From Ga0077530 sp046293075 (GTDB lineage: Bacteria > Pseudomonadota > Alphaproteobacteria > Rhizobiales > Hyphomicrobiaceae), in assembly GCA_046293075.1 (NCBI GenBank), contig JBKBPL010000020.1:17210-81209 (forward strand): 64,000 nt of DNA. Direction: 5' to 3'. Shown one piece after another: positions 1-7,544 of the stretch (position 1 is the stretch's first letter; every line of letters begins with the position of its first letter). Position numbers and translations under genes: made by a program. Below the pieces are notes generated by a model that was not told the DNA's origin, searched no databases, and saw nothing but the letters and a program-made list of their open reading frames with translations.

Positions 1-402
1 GATCAGGCTTTCGAGATTGCCATAGAGCGCGTGCTCGACATCGAGGTGCACCCTGCTCGTGTCCGTCCGCTCGAGAAGCAACACGCCAGCGGCGAACATG
101 GTGGTGAAGACAACGCCCATGGCCGCGCCGGGCTCCACATTGCCGATCTTGCGGATCAGCTCAATGAGCAGCACGGCGATGATGGCGGCGATCGCGGCGC
201 CGATCAGCATCGGGCCGGCGGCCACGGTCCCCGTGACCAGAAACGCACCAACGATGCCAGGGAGCGCCACATGCGCCACGGCGTCGCCGACCAGGCTCTG
301 GCGACGCAGGACAAGAAAGTTGCCGACGAGGGCGCAAGTGATCGAGGCGAGCGTGCCGATGATGAGCGGCGTCAGCGAGAGCTGGACAAATTCGTTGCTC
401 AT
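1..402 (-). CDS. Metal ABC transporter permease (ABC-3 family), partial at the window edge
   Basis: This is the N-terminal part (134 codons) of an integral membrane permease of the Mn/Zn/Fe ABC-3 family (ZnuB/MntB/TroC-D). The reading frame runs off the left edge. It starts MSNEFVQLSL and shows successive hydrophobic helices with the family-typical stretch LRRQSLVGDAVAHVALPG, the loop that follows the first helices and contacts the ATPase. It is the last visible gene of a minus-strand operon and overlaps the upstream permease gene by 4 bases (ATGA), so the two are probably translationally coupled. With that permease it would form the heteromeric membrane channel for Mn(II) or Zn(II) import. 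Which metal is carried is inferred from the operator and from the binding-protein residues, not from this gene. Confidence 0.88.
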   Translation of the reverse strand, partial: MSNEFVQLSLTPLIIGTLASITCALVGNFLVLRRQSLVGDAVAHVALPGIVGAFLVTGTVAAGPMLIGAAIAAIIAVLLIELIRKIGNVEPGAAMGVVFTTMFAAGVLLLERTDTSRVHLDVEHALYGNLESLI

Positions 403-1607
403 GGCGCGACCTTGTGCGGCATAAGATGCCGGTCCAACTCGGCAAGGATGTCAGCCGGGAGAGCCTCGGCGATGGGCGTGACGCCCCGATGCGCTGCGTT
501 TTCGGCGTCGTCAGGGAAGAGCTGGCGATAGAGTGACCAGCGTGCCTCGTCGCGCATGACTTCTGCTGCCGCGCCGCGGCCGGCGAGCGTGGCAACGCCG
601 TCCGCGCGGATGAAGCCCTTGCGCCTCAGCACCTTGAGCGTGAACGAATCATGGATGGCCTCGCCGCGTGCGAGTGCCATCAGGCCCTGCCGCTCGTGCA
701 CCTGAACCTGGAACGAGCGCCGCTTCACGGCACCAGCCAGCAGCCCGCGGCGCGGCGAGAGCAGCAGCGAGACAACGAACAGCGCGAATGCCACGAGCAC
801 GATCAGGGCCCCCGTCGGGAGGCCGTGATCGAGGGAGGAAATGACGGCGCCGAGATAGGCGGCCGCCGCACCAAGTGCGGAGGCGATGACGACCATCGGC
901 TCCGGCCGGTCCGTCCAGAAGCGAGCGGCCACCGGCGGTATGATGGTCAGCGCGACGATCAGGACGAGACCGGCGACCTTGAGGCCGATCACCGTAATCG
1001 CCAGCAGGAGGCCCATCATGGCGAGATCCGTCGCCCGGACGCCGATGCCGCGGACGGCTGCGTACTCCTGGTCGAAGCAGACGAGCGTGAAGCGGCGGCG
1101 CAGGGTGAAGATGGCCAGTCCGGAGAGCAGTGCCGCGACGGCGATCGTCTCGGCCTCACTGCGCAGCATCCCCGCCGTCGAGCCGACGAGATAGCCGGAG
1201 ATGCCCGCCTGCCGGCCGGTTTCCATCGATTGGATGACGGTGAGAAGGACAATCCCGAAGCCGAAGAACACGGCGAGCACCGAGCCGATCGCGGCATCCT
1301 CAGTAAGGCGCGTCCGTCGGCTTATCCATTCGACCAAGATGAGGCCGAGGCCGGCGGTCGTGGCTGCGCCGATCATGAGGCCGGCGATCCAGCGTCCGTC
1401 GCCTGTAGCGAGGGCCATCACGATGAAGGCAAGCCCGAGGCCGGGGAGGGTCGCGTGGCTGATGGCGTCGCTGACGAGCGATCGCTTGCGCAGCAGCACA
1501 AACGTGCCGATGGCGCCGGCGCTCGCGCCGAGCAGCGCCGCACCGACGGTGACCAGCGCGGTGTTGTAGCCGGCCTGAAGCAGCAATGCGGCAAGGAAAG
1601 CGTCCAT
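399..1607 (-). CDS. Metal ABC transporter permease with C-terminal DtxR-like winged-helix domain
   Basis: 402 aa. Residues 1 to about 290 form a multi-helix ABC-3 permease with the family loop LRKRSLVSDAISHATLPGLG near residue 40. The last hundred or so residues are soluble and resemble the winged helix and following helix of iron/manganese-dependent DtxR/MntR repressors: a predicted helix-turn-helix around LKVLRRKGFIRADG, then a tail ending in ALPADILAELDRHL, like the LSDEVVERLDELL segment of DtxR proteins. Fusions of this kind are known in some TroC/MntC permeases; whether the domain binds DNA or senses metal is not established. It follows the ATPase gene after 9 bases and overlaps the second permease by 4 bases. 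Confidence 0.88.
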   Translation of the reverse strand: MDAFLAALLLQAGYNTALVTVGAALLGASAGAIGTFVLLRKRSLVSDAISHATLPGLGLAFIVMALATGDGRWIAGLMIGAATTAGLGLILVEWISRRTRLTEDAAIGSVLAVFFGFGIVLLTVIQSMETGRQAGISGYLVGSTAGMLRSEAETIAVAALLSGLAIFTLRRRFTLVCFDQEYAAVRGIGVRATDLAMMGLLLAITVIGLKVAGLVLIVALTIIPPVAARFWTDRPEPMVVIASALGAAAAYLGAVISSLDHGLPTGALIVLVAFALFVVSLLLSPRRGLLAGAVKRRSFQVQVHERQGLMALARGEAIHDSFTLKVLRRKGFIRADGVATLAGRGAAAEVMRDEARWSLYRQLFPDDAENAAHRGVTPIAEALPADILAELDRHLMPHKVAP

Positions 1608-1616
1608 GAGCGTGCG

Positions 1617-2453
1617 CTAGTGCGTAGTGGCTGGCGCCGGGGCAGCGCGGGCGAGGGCCTCGACCTGCGTGGCGGCCAGCCGGCCACCGTAGGTGGCCTG
1701 CAGGTTCTCGGCAGTGAAGGTCGTCGCGACAGGACCGGACGCGATCTTTCGGACATTGAGCAGCAGCACGTGATCAAAGTAATCGCGCACGGTCGAGAGA
1801 TCGTGATGGACGCAGATGATCGTCCGGCCCCCAGCGTTCAGCGCCTTGAGCACCGCAACGATGGCCCGCTCGGTCGCCGCGTCGACCCCGGCGAACGGCT
1901 CGTCCATGACATAGAGATCGGCCTCCTGGGCCAATGCGCGTGCGAGGAACACGCGTTGCTGCTGGCCGCCGGAGAGCTGCCCGATCTGACGGTGCGCAAG
2001 AGCGGCCATGCCGACCCGCTCGAGACATTCCTTGGCCTTCTGCCGATGCCGTCGGCCGGCGAAGCGCAGGAAGCCGATGTCGCGATAGAGGCCCATGATC
2101 ACCACATCGAGCGCGGTTGCCGGGAAGTCCCAGTCCACGCTCGCGCGTTGCGGGACATAGGCAATGCGGTGGCGCACCTCCGCATAGGGGCGGCCGAAAG
2201 CGGTGATCTCGCCGCTGATGCGCGGCACGATGCCGAGTGCCGCCTTGATGAGGGTCGACTTGCCGGCACCATTCGGTCCGACGATCGCGACCATGCTGCC
2301 CGCCGGCGTCACGAAGTCCACGGAGAAGAGAACCGGTTTCTCGCCATAGGAGACGGTGAGTCCCGAGATCGCGAGTGGGCTCGCCGTGTGGTCAGGGGCG
2401 ATCGTACGGCCATCGCGGACGACAAGATGTGGGGCGGCCTCGGTCATCGTCAT
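1617..2453 (-). CDS. Metal ABC transporter ATP-binding protein
   Basis: 278 aa cytoplasmic ATPase of a manganese/zinc-type importer. Walker A is GPNGAGKST (59-67), the ABC signature LSGGQQQRV (about 160-168) and Walker B DLYVMDEP (about 179-186), followed by the D-loop and switch histidine in CVHHDLS. The Q-loop lies in YVPQRASVDW, which is typical of the ZnuC/MntB/TroB group. There is a short N-terminal extension of about 25 residues before the domain. The start codon overlaps the stop of the binding-protein gene (ATGA), indicating a polycistronic unit in the order binding protein, ATPase, permease, permease. Confidence 0.93.
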   Translation of the reverse strand: MTMTEAAPHLVVRDGRTIAPDHTASPLAISGLTVSYGEKPVLFSVDFVTPAGSMVAIVGPNGAGKSTLIKAALGIVPRISGEITAFGRPYAEVRHRIAYVPQRASVDWDFPATALDVVIMGLYRDIGFLRFAGRRHRQKAKECLERVGMAALAHRQIGQLSGGQQQRVFLARALAQEADLYVMDEPFAGVDAATERAIVAVLKALNAGGRTIICVHHDLSTVRDYFDHVLLLNVRKIASGPVATTFTAENLQATYGGRLAATQVEALARAAPAPATTH

Positions 2454-3442
2454 CAGGTCCCAGCCAGGCGGTTGTTGAGGCCCTTTGCCGGGGCCTCTCC
2501 GCCGAGTGCGCGCGTGATCACCGTGGCGTTATGGTCCATCATGCCGATGTAGGTGCCCTCATAGGTGCCCGGTGCGCCCATGGCATCCGAGAACAGCTCG
2601 CCACCGATGACGACCTTGTGGTCCTTCGCGGCAGCGCCCTCGATGAGCGCTTTGACATTGCGGTCCGAAACCGAAGACTCAACGAAGATGGCCCTGATCT
2701 TCCTGGTCACGATCACATCGACCAGATGCTCGATCTGCTTGAGCCCGGCTTCGCTTTCGGTCGAGATGCCCTGAATGCCGAGCACCTCATAGCCATAGGC
2801 GCGGCCGAAGTACTTGAAAGCATCGTGGGCCGTGATCAGCACGCGGGAGGCTTCCGGCACCGATGCGAAAGCCTTGTCAGCATACGTGGCCAGGGCGTCG
2901 ATCTCCGCGAGGTGTCTCGCCGCAGAGGCCTTGAAGATGGCCTCGCCGCCCGGATCGAGCCTGATGAGCTGGTCACGGGCCGCTTCGACAACACCCTTCC
3001 ACAGGCGCGGATCCATCCATACGTGCGGATCGCGGCGGCCCGGATAGTCGTCACTGCCGAGCAGCTTGTCCTTTGGGAGCGCCTCAGCGAGTGCGACCAC
3101 TGGCTTGCGCTTGGCGAGGTCCCTGAGGAAGTCTTCAAGCTGCGCCTCGAGATACAGGCCGTGCCAGAATACGGCGTCGGCCTTCGTCATGGCGACAATA
3201 TCCGAGCGGGTCTGCCGGTAGGTGTGCGGATCGACCCCTGGCCCCATAAGCGCCTTGACCTGCACGCGATCGCCGCCGACCTGCTTGACCGCGTCGGCGA
3301 TCATGCCGGTCGTCGCGACGACATTGAGCTTCTTCTGGGCCACGGCAGGGGACCCGTCGGACATCATGAATAGTGCGGCGCCGAGCAGTGCTCCGACCAC
3401 CTTCGCCAGGCACTGGCGCCACCCCCGATCAGTCGTCAGCAT
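2453..3442 (-). CDS. Metal ABC transporter substrate-binding protein (TroA/ZnuA family)
   Basis: 329 aa periplasmic cluster A-I binding protein. Residues 1-35 form a signal peptide with a hydrophobic core (VVGALLGAALFMM) and a likely cleavage site after AVA. Metal-ligand positions of the TroA type are visible: His73 in VDPHTY, His140 in RDPHVWMDP, His206 in ITAHDAFKYF and Asp286 in ELFSDAMG. The three-His/Asp set matches TroA, which accepts both Zn and Mn, rather than the Glu-containing MntA/PsaA set. There is no His-rich loop of the ZnuA kind. It is the first gene of the operon and is preceded by a promoter with two Mur/Fur-like boxes, which favours manganese as the physiological metal (inference). 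Confidence 0.93.
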   Translation of the reverse strand: MLTTDRGWRQCLAKVVGALLGAALFMMSDGSPAVAQKKLNVVATTGMIADAVKQVGGDRVQVKALMGPGVDPHTYRQTRSDIVAMTKADAVFWHGLYLEAQLEDFLRDLAKRKPVVALAEALPKDKLLGSDDYPGRRDPHVWMDPRLWKGVVEAARDQLIRLDPGGEAIFKASAARHLAEIDALATYADKAFASVPEASRVLITAHDAFKYFGRAYGYEVLGIQGISTESEAGLKQIEHLVDVIVTRKIRAIFVESSVSDRNVKALIEGAAAKDHKVVIGGELFSDAMGAPGTYEGTYIGMMDHNATVITRALGGEAPAKGLNNRLAGT

Positions 3443-3499
3443 TTTTCCGCGCCGCGTTGCTCTTCACTGATTCTTGATGCGCCCCGGTCCTGAGGCGCA

Positions 3500-3518
3500 A
3501 TTGCGAACGATTTGCAAT
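3500..3518. promoter_or_regulatory. Mur/Fur-like operator, box 1
   Basis: ATTGCGAACGATTTGCAAT is a 19-base imperfect dyad with arms ATTGC.AA / TTTGCAAT. It resembles the Mur (manganese-sensing Fur family) responsive sequences of alphaproteobacterial sit and mntH promoters. It lies 58 bases upstream of the binding-protein start and just downstream of the proposed -10 on the minus strand, where bound repressor would block initiation. The assignment rests on similarity and context. Confidence 0.55.
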
Positions 3519-3521
3519 ACG

Positions 3522-3550
3522 CATATAGCGCAATTGCAAATGATTTGCAA
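3522..3550 (-). promoter_or_regulatory. Candidate sigma70-type promoter of the metal importer operon
   Basis: On the minus strand TTGCAA (3550-3545) and CTATAT (3527-3522) are separated by exactly 17 bases, a good housekeeping -35/-10 arrangement for this GC-rich genome. The -35 lies inside dyad box 2, and box 1 follows the -10, so repressor binding at either would occlude polymerase. The transcript would begin near 3515 and leave a leader of about 70 bases. Confidence 0.5.
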
Positions 3551-3551
3551 T
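3533..3551. promoter_or_regulatory. Mur/Fur-like operator, box 2
   Basis: ATTGCAAATGATTTGCAAT is a 19-base dyad, perfect except for the central base. Its centre is 33 bases from that of box 1, about three helical turns, so two dimers would sit on the same DNA face. It overlaps the -35 hexamer of the importer promoter. Confidence 0.6.
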
Positions 3552-3792
3552 GCGGCGGCGAGAGGCGTGGCGCTCGTGGCATCGGCAGGCGCGCGAGGGG
3601 TGGACCATGGGGCGCCGACCGCCACTGGTCTGCTTGCTGCGGCCAGCCTGCGTCCCGGAGCGGGGATCGATTGGGGGCCGATCGGTATCATCCGCCGCGC
3701 CAAGGCTCCTGCCCCTTCAGCCCGGCGGTCATCGCCAACGTCGAGTGGCACCGGGGGGGGGGCGCAAAACCGCAAGCTCTAAGCCACGCCGC

Positions 3793-4497
3793 TCAGATCC
3801 TCGGATCGTCAATGGTGGCCTTCGGCTTGGCCAATATGCGCAGGGCCTCGATGTCTTTGATCTCAACCTCCGGTCCGCGCACGATGACCTTGTAGGGTAC
3901 CAGGGATGCGAACGAGCGGGAGAGGACCTCCGGCGCCATGCCCAGGCGAGATGCCAGAACCTTCTTCTCGAACGGCAGCGTGAAGCGCCCCTTGGCTCCT
4001 GTCTCCGCGTTCTGCGCCAGCAACCAGTTGGCCAGCCTTTCAAGGCTCGACCGGAGTTTCTGGTTCTTCAGCTCCTTGACGAGGCCGCGATAGGCATAGG
4101 CCAGTTCCACCGCGAGCGCGCGCGCGAAGGCCGCGTCGACGGCGAAGGCGCGGCGCACGGCATCAGCAGGGATCAGCAGGACGCGGGCCGGCGACAAGGT
4201 TCGCGCTGACTTGAGATAGACCCGATCGAGGACCACGGCGGCGACGATGAAGCTGTGGCCAGGCCCGAGCACGGATACGGTCGTTTCCCGGTCCCGGTAG
4301 GCCGAGAAGACCTCCACCTGACCGTCGACCACCACGTGCAGGAAGTCCGCCGGGTCGCCCTCACGCGCCAGCTCCACGGCAGCGGGGAAGCGCTGCAGGA
4401 ATGACACGCGCAAAAGCGCATCGGTCTGAGCGGGATCGACGTCGGCAAACAGCGGCAGTCGCCGCATCTCCTCGATCTCTTCGCTGCGCATGGCCAA
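3793..4497 (-). CDS. narR: Crp/Fnr-family regulator without Fe-S cysteines, NarR/DNR-like
   Basis: 234 aa. A cyclic-nucleotide-binding-type beta-roll (about 10-115), a long dimerisation helix (about 120-150) and a C-terminal winged helix (about 160-225) are recognisable. The recognition helix APEVLSRSFASL carries the E..SR triad (Glu190, Ser193, Arg194) that in FNR-type proteins reads TTGAT half-sites. There is no cysteine at all, so it cannot carry an FNR [4Fe-4S] cluster; NarR and DNR proteins likewise lack it. The gene is divergent from narK, the same layout as narR in Paracoccus, where NarR is needed for narKGHJI expression in response to nitrate or nitrite. A TTGAT-N4-ATCAT box lies 46 bases upstream of its start. 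The narR symbol is inferred from context; a DNR-type NO sensor is the alternative. Confidence 0.8.
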   Translation of the reverse strand: MAMRSEEIEEMRRLPLFADVDPAQTDALLRVSFLQRFPAAVELAREGDPADFLHVVVDGQVEVFSAYRDRETTVSVLGPGHSFIVAAVVLDRVYLKSARTLSPARVLLIPADAVRRAFAVDAAFARALAVELAYAYRGLVKELKNQKLRSSLERLANWLLAQNAETGAKGRFTLPFEKKVLASRLGMAPEVLSRSFASLVPYKVIVRGPEVEIKDIEALRILAKPKATIDDPRI

Positions 4498-4543
4498 TCT
4501 CCTTCGCGTGCCCCCAACCTAGCATCGAGGCACAAGCCAGCAA

Positions 4544-4557
4544 TTGATTTTGATCAT
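4544..4557. promoter_or_regulatory. FNR/NarR/DNR-type box TTGAT-N4-ATCAT
   Basis: TTGATTTTGATCAT at 4544-4557 matches the FNR-family consensus TTGAT-N4-ATCAA in nine of ten specified bases. It sits in the 245-base divergent region between the regulator and narK. On the minus strand a box centred at -41.5 would put the start point near 4509 with TAGGTT (4521-4516) exactly at the -10 position, an activator class II geometry for the regulator gene. On the plus strand the matching -10 is weak; a TTGACA at 4609-4614 may supply another narK promoter. Confidence 0.65.
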
Positions 4558-4742
4558 GTGAAAGATGGACTATCGATGCCAATTCGCCTGATATCGGCCC
4601 GTGCACGATTGACATTCATGGTCCGTCTTCTTGCAAATTTGCGCGCCGCAGCGGGCGTTGATGAAGGTCAAATCCCGGCGCGCAGCCTGTACTCAGCATC
4701 GCCTCCTGCAGAAGCCGAGGGCTCAAGCAGCAGGGGGCAAGC

Positions 4743-6110
4743 ATGTCGAGAACTGTCGCCGTCAGTCCGTCCGACCAGAGTCGGGCGCTCTGGCTCTCCA
4801 CCATCGCCTTCACCGTTTGCTTCGCGGTGTGGACGATCTTCTCCATCATCGGCGTCCAGATCAAAAAGGACCTGAACCTCAGCGACACGCAGTTCGGCCT
4901 GCTGATCGGTACCCCCATCCTCACGGGCTCGCTGATCCGCCTCGTGCTCGGTGTGTGGACCGACCAATATGGCGGCCGCATCGTCTACACGGCGGTGATG
5001 GTATCGGCCGCCCTCGCCACGTGGCTCCTCACCTTCGCCTACGACTACACGACGTTCCTCATCGCGGCGCTCGGCGTGGGCATCGCCGGCGGGTCCTTCG
5101 CCGTGGGCATCGCCTACGTGTCACGGTGGTTCCCGAAGGAGAAGCAGGGAACGGCGCTTGGCATCTTCGGTGCCGGCAATGTCGGGGCGGCCGTGACCAA
5201 GTTCCTCGCCCCCTTCGTGATGGTGGCCTACGGCTGGCAGGCCGTCGCCAACATCTGGGCATTGGCGCTTCTCGTGATGGCCGTCGTGTTCTGGGTGTGG
5301 ACCAAGGATGATCCCCAGCTCGAGGCGCGCAAGAAGGCTGGTCTCAAGCCGGAGCCCATGTCGGCCATGCTGGTGCCGCTCAAGAACATCCAGGTGTGGC
5401 GCTTCTCGCTCTACTACTTCTTCGTCTTCGGCGGCTTCGTCGCCCTCGCCCTGTGGCTGCCGCGCTATTACGTCGGCGTGTACGGGCTCGACATCGTGAC
5501 GGCGGGCTTCCTCGGCGCGCTCTACTCGGTGCCGGGCTCCATCTTCCGCATCCTCGGCGGCACGCTCTCGGATAAGTACGGCGCCCGGCGCGTCATGTAC
5601 TGGACCTTCATCGGCTCGACAGTCTGCTGCTTCTTCCTCTCCTACCCGGCGACGACGTACGTGGTGAGCGGCATCCGCGGGCCGATCGAGTTCACGATCG
5701 CGCTGGGGTTCATTCCCTTCACGATGCTCACCTTCGCGCTCGGCTTTTTCATGAGCCTCGGCAAGGCGGCCGTCTACAAGCACATCCCCGTCTACTACCC
5801 GAACCATGTCGGCTCGGTCGGCGGGGTGGTCGGTCTGATCGGTGGCCTCGGTGGGTTCGTCCTGCCCATCGCCTTCGGCGCCATGAACGACCTCGTCGGC
5901 GTGTGGACCAGCTGCTTCATGCTGCTGTTCGTCATCGTCGCCGTGAGCCTCTTGTGGATGCACGCCGCGATCCTGCGCATGGAGCGCATCGAGGCGCCCG
6001 AGCGTGCCGGTCCCAAGGACCTTCCCGCTGCCGACATACTTGGGCCCGTTCTGCCCGCACGGCCGGCAGAGACCCCTTCAACGGCGCGCGGCCGCGGTGT
6101 TCCGGCCTGA
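4743..6110 (+). CDS. narK: Nitrate transporter, NarK1-type MFS protein
   Basis: 455 aa with twelve predicted transmembrane helices, major facilitator superfamily nitrate/nitrite porter group. The substrate-binding arginine region is seen in GSLIRLVLGVWTDQYGGR (about 60-80). Two glycine-rich nitrate signature segments are present: GIFGAGNVGAAV in the first half and GSVGGVVGLIGGLGG in the second. NarK1-type proteins are thought to import nitrate with protons and so start nitrate respiration. It is the first gene of the operon, 37 bases ahead of a NarK2-type paralogue. In Paracoccus the two are fused into one polypeptide; here they are separate genes. Confidence 0.92.
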   Translation: MSRTVAVSPSDQSRALWLSTIAFTVCFAVWTIFSIIGVQIKKDLNLSDTQFGLLIGTPILTGSLIRLVLGVWTDQYGGRIVYTAVMVSAALATWLLTFAYDYTTFLIAALGVGIAGGSFAVGIAYVSRWFPKEKQGTALGIFGAGNVGAAVTKFLAPFVMVAYGWQAVANIWALALLVMAVVFWVWTKDDPQLEARKKAGLKPEPMSAMLVPLKNIQVWRFSLYYFFVFGGFVALALWLPRYYVGVYGLDIVTAGFLGALYSVPGSIFRILGGTLSDKYGARRVMYWTFIGSTVCCFFLSYPATTYVVSGIRGPIEFTIALGFIPFTMLTFALGFFMSLGKAAVYKHIPVYYPNHVGSVGGVVGLIGGLGGFVLPIAFGAMNDLVGVWTSCFMLLFVIVAVSLLWMHAAILRMERIEAPERAGPKDLPAADILGPVLPARPAETPSTARGRGVPA

Positions 6111-6147
6111 AGCAACAACTGGAACGGCTCCAAAGGAGAGTTCGCAA

Positions 6148-7512
6148 ATGACCTCGCAAAATCAGGCCCTCGGGCAGAAGCTCAGCTCGACCTGGGTGGA
6201 GAAATGGGAGCCGGAAGACCACGCCTTCTGGGAGAGCGGCGGCAAGCAGCTCGCTTGGCGCACGCTGTGGATCACCACAGCCAACCTGATGATGGCCTTC
6301 ATCGTCTGGTTTCTGGTCTCGGCGCTGGTCGTCCGGCTTCCCCAGATCGGATTCAAGTTCACGCCGACAGAGCTCTTCTGGCTCGCCGCAATGCCGGGCC
6401 TGGCCGGCGGCTCGCTGCGCCTCGTGCACATGTTCCTGACGCCGATCTACGGCACGCGGCACGTGGTCAGTCTGTCGACGCTGTCGCTGCTGATCCCGCT
6501 GATCGGCTGGTTCTACGCGGTGCAGGATCCCACGACGCCCTACTGGGTACTGATGCTGCTCGCCTTCCTCGCAGGCCTTGGGGGTGGCAACTTCTCCTCC
6601 TTCATGCCCTCGACCAGCATGTTCTTTCCCAAGCGTCTGCAGGGGACTGCGCTCGCCATCCAGGCCGGCATCGGCAATTTCGGTGTCTCGGTCGTGCAGT
6701 TCGTGACGCCGTGGATCATAGGTTTCGCGCTGCTCGGCGGCATGGGATTCATGGGTGAACCGCAAACCATGACCCAGGCCGGCAAGCAGAGCCAGATCTG
6801 GCTGCAGAATGCGCCTGCCATCATGATCCCGTTCGTCGCCGCGTTCGGCATCACCGCCTGGCTGCTCCTGAGCTCGGTGCCCATCAAGGCAAACTTCCGC
6901 GAGCAGTTCGACATCTTCAAGTCGAAGCACACCTGGTCGATGACGTCGCTCTATATCATGACGTTCGGCGGCTTCTCCGGCCTTTCTGCGACCTTCCCGC
7001 TGCTCATCCGCCAGGTGTACGGTGGCTTCGAAGGTGCGCCCGATCCACTCGCCTACGCGTTCTGGGGTCCGCTCGTTGGCTCCGCATCGCGCGTGCTTGC
7101 CGGCCCCCTATGCGACAAGATCGGCGGCGCACGCATCACGCATTGGGCGGGCATCGGCATGGTGGTGTGTGCCGTTCTCGTCGCGCTCAACACACAGCCG
7201 ACGACGCTGGCGAGCTTCCCGGTGTTCGTCGCCGCGATGCTGGCGCTGTTCTTCTTCGCGGGCGTCGGCAATGCCTCGACATTCAAGCAGATGCCGATGC
7301 TGTTCGAGCCGCGCCAGGGCGGCGGCGTCATCGGCTTCACCGCCGCGATCGCCGCGTACGGCCCCTTCATCTTCGGCATGCTGTTCGCCTGGTCGTTTGC
7401 GACATTCAAGGTGGCCACGCCTGTGTTCTATGGGCTCGCCGTCTTCTTCGCTTTGAACGTTGCGATGAACTGGTGGATGTACGCCCGCCGCAACGCCGCC
7501 AACCCCTGCTGA
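6148..7512 (+). CDS. Nitrate/nitrite antiporter, NarK2-type MFS protein
   Basis: 454 aa, twelve predicted helices. The start at 6148 is chosen because it has a clear ribosome-binding site (AAAGGAGAG, 6132-6140) and begins MTSQNQALGQ, while the longer open frame overlaps the previous gene. Signature segments are GGGNFSSFMPSTSMFFPKRL, GIGNFGVSVVQFVTPW and GGGVIGFTAAIAAYG. NarK2-type proteins exchange external nitrate for internal nitrite and relieve nitrite toxicity. A soluble N-terminal stretch of about 45 residues precedes the first helix. narG follows after 32 bases, so transport and reduction are cotranscribed. Confidence 0.92.
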   Translation: MTSQNQALGQKLSSTWVEKWEPEDHAFWESGGKQLAWRTLWITTANLMMAFIVWFLVSALVVRLPQIGFKFTPTELFWLAAMPGLAGGSLRLVHMFLTPIYGTRHVVSLSTLSLLIPLIGWFYAVQDPTTPYWVLMLLAFLAGLGGGNFSSFMPSTSMFFPKRLQGTALAIQAGIGNFGVSVVQFVTPWIIGFALLGGMGFMGEPQTMTQAGKQSQIWLQNAPAIMIPFVAAFGITAWLLLSSVPIKANFREQFDIFKSKHTWSMTSLYIMTFGGFSGLSATFPLLIRQVYGGFEGAPDPLAYAFWGPLVGSASRVLAGPLCDKIGGARITHWAGIGMVVCAVLVALNTQPTTLASFPVFVAAMLALFFFAGVGNASTFKQMPMLFEPRQGGGVIGFTAAIAAYGPFIFGMLFAWSFATFKVATPVFYGLAVFFALNVAMNWWMYARRNAANPC

Positions 7513-7544
7513 ACGACCCGCCCTACTCATGGGAGACGCATTCA

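Larger units (their letters stand above)
3443..3792. other. Intergenic region upstream of the metal importer
   Basis: 350-base gap between two minus-strand genes. The part nearest the importer (3500-3551) holds the promoter and two Mur/Fur-like dyads annotated separately. The rest (about 3552-3792) is GC-rich, includes a run of eight or more G near 3760, and shows no credible gene. The open frames across it overlap one another and have no family resemblance. Confidence 0.6.

Noticed and set aside
651..2552. A 633-codon open frame on the plus strand opposite the metal importer genes
   Set aside because: It is antisense to two clear ABC genes, very Arg/Glu/His-rich in the manner of GC-rich shadow frames, and matches no family.
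3550..4209. A 219-codon plus-strand frame across the importer leader and the regulator gene
   Set aside because: It is antisense to the Crp/Fnr regulator, has no ribosome-binding site and shows composition typical of a shadow frame.
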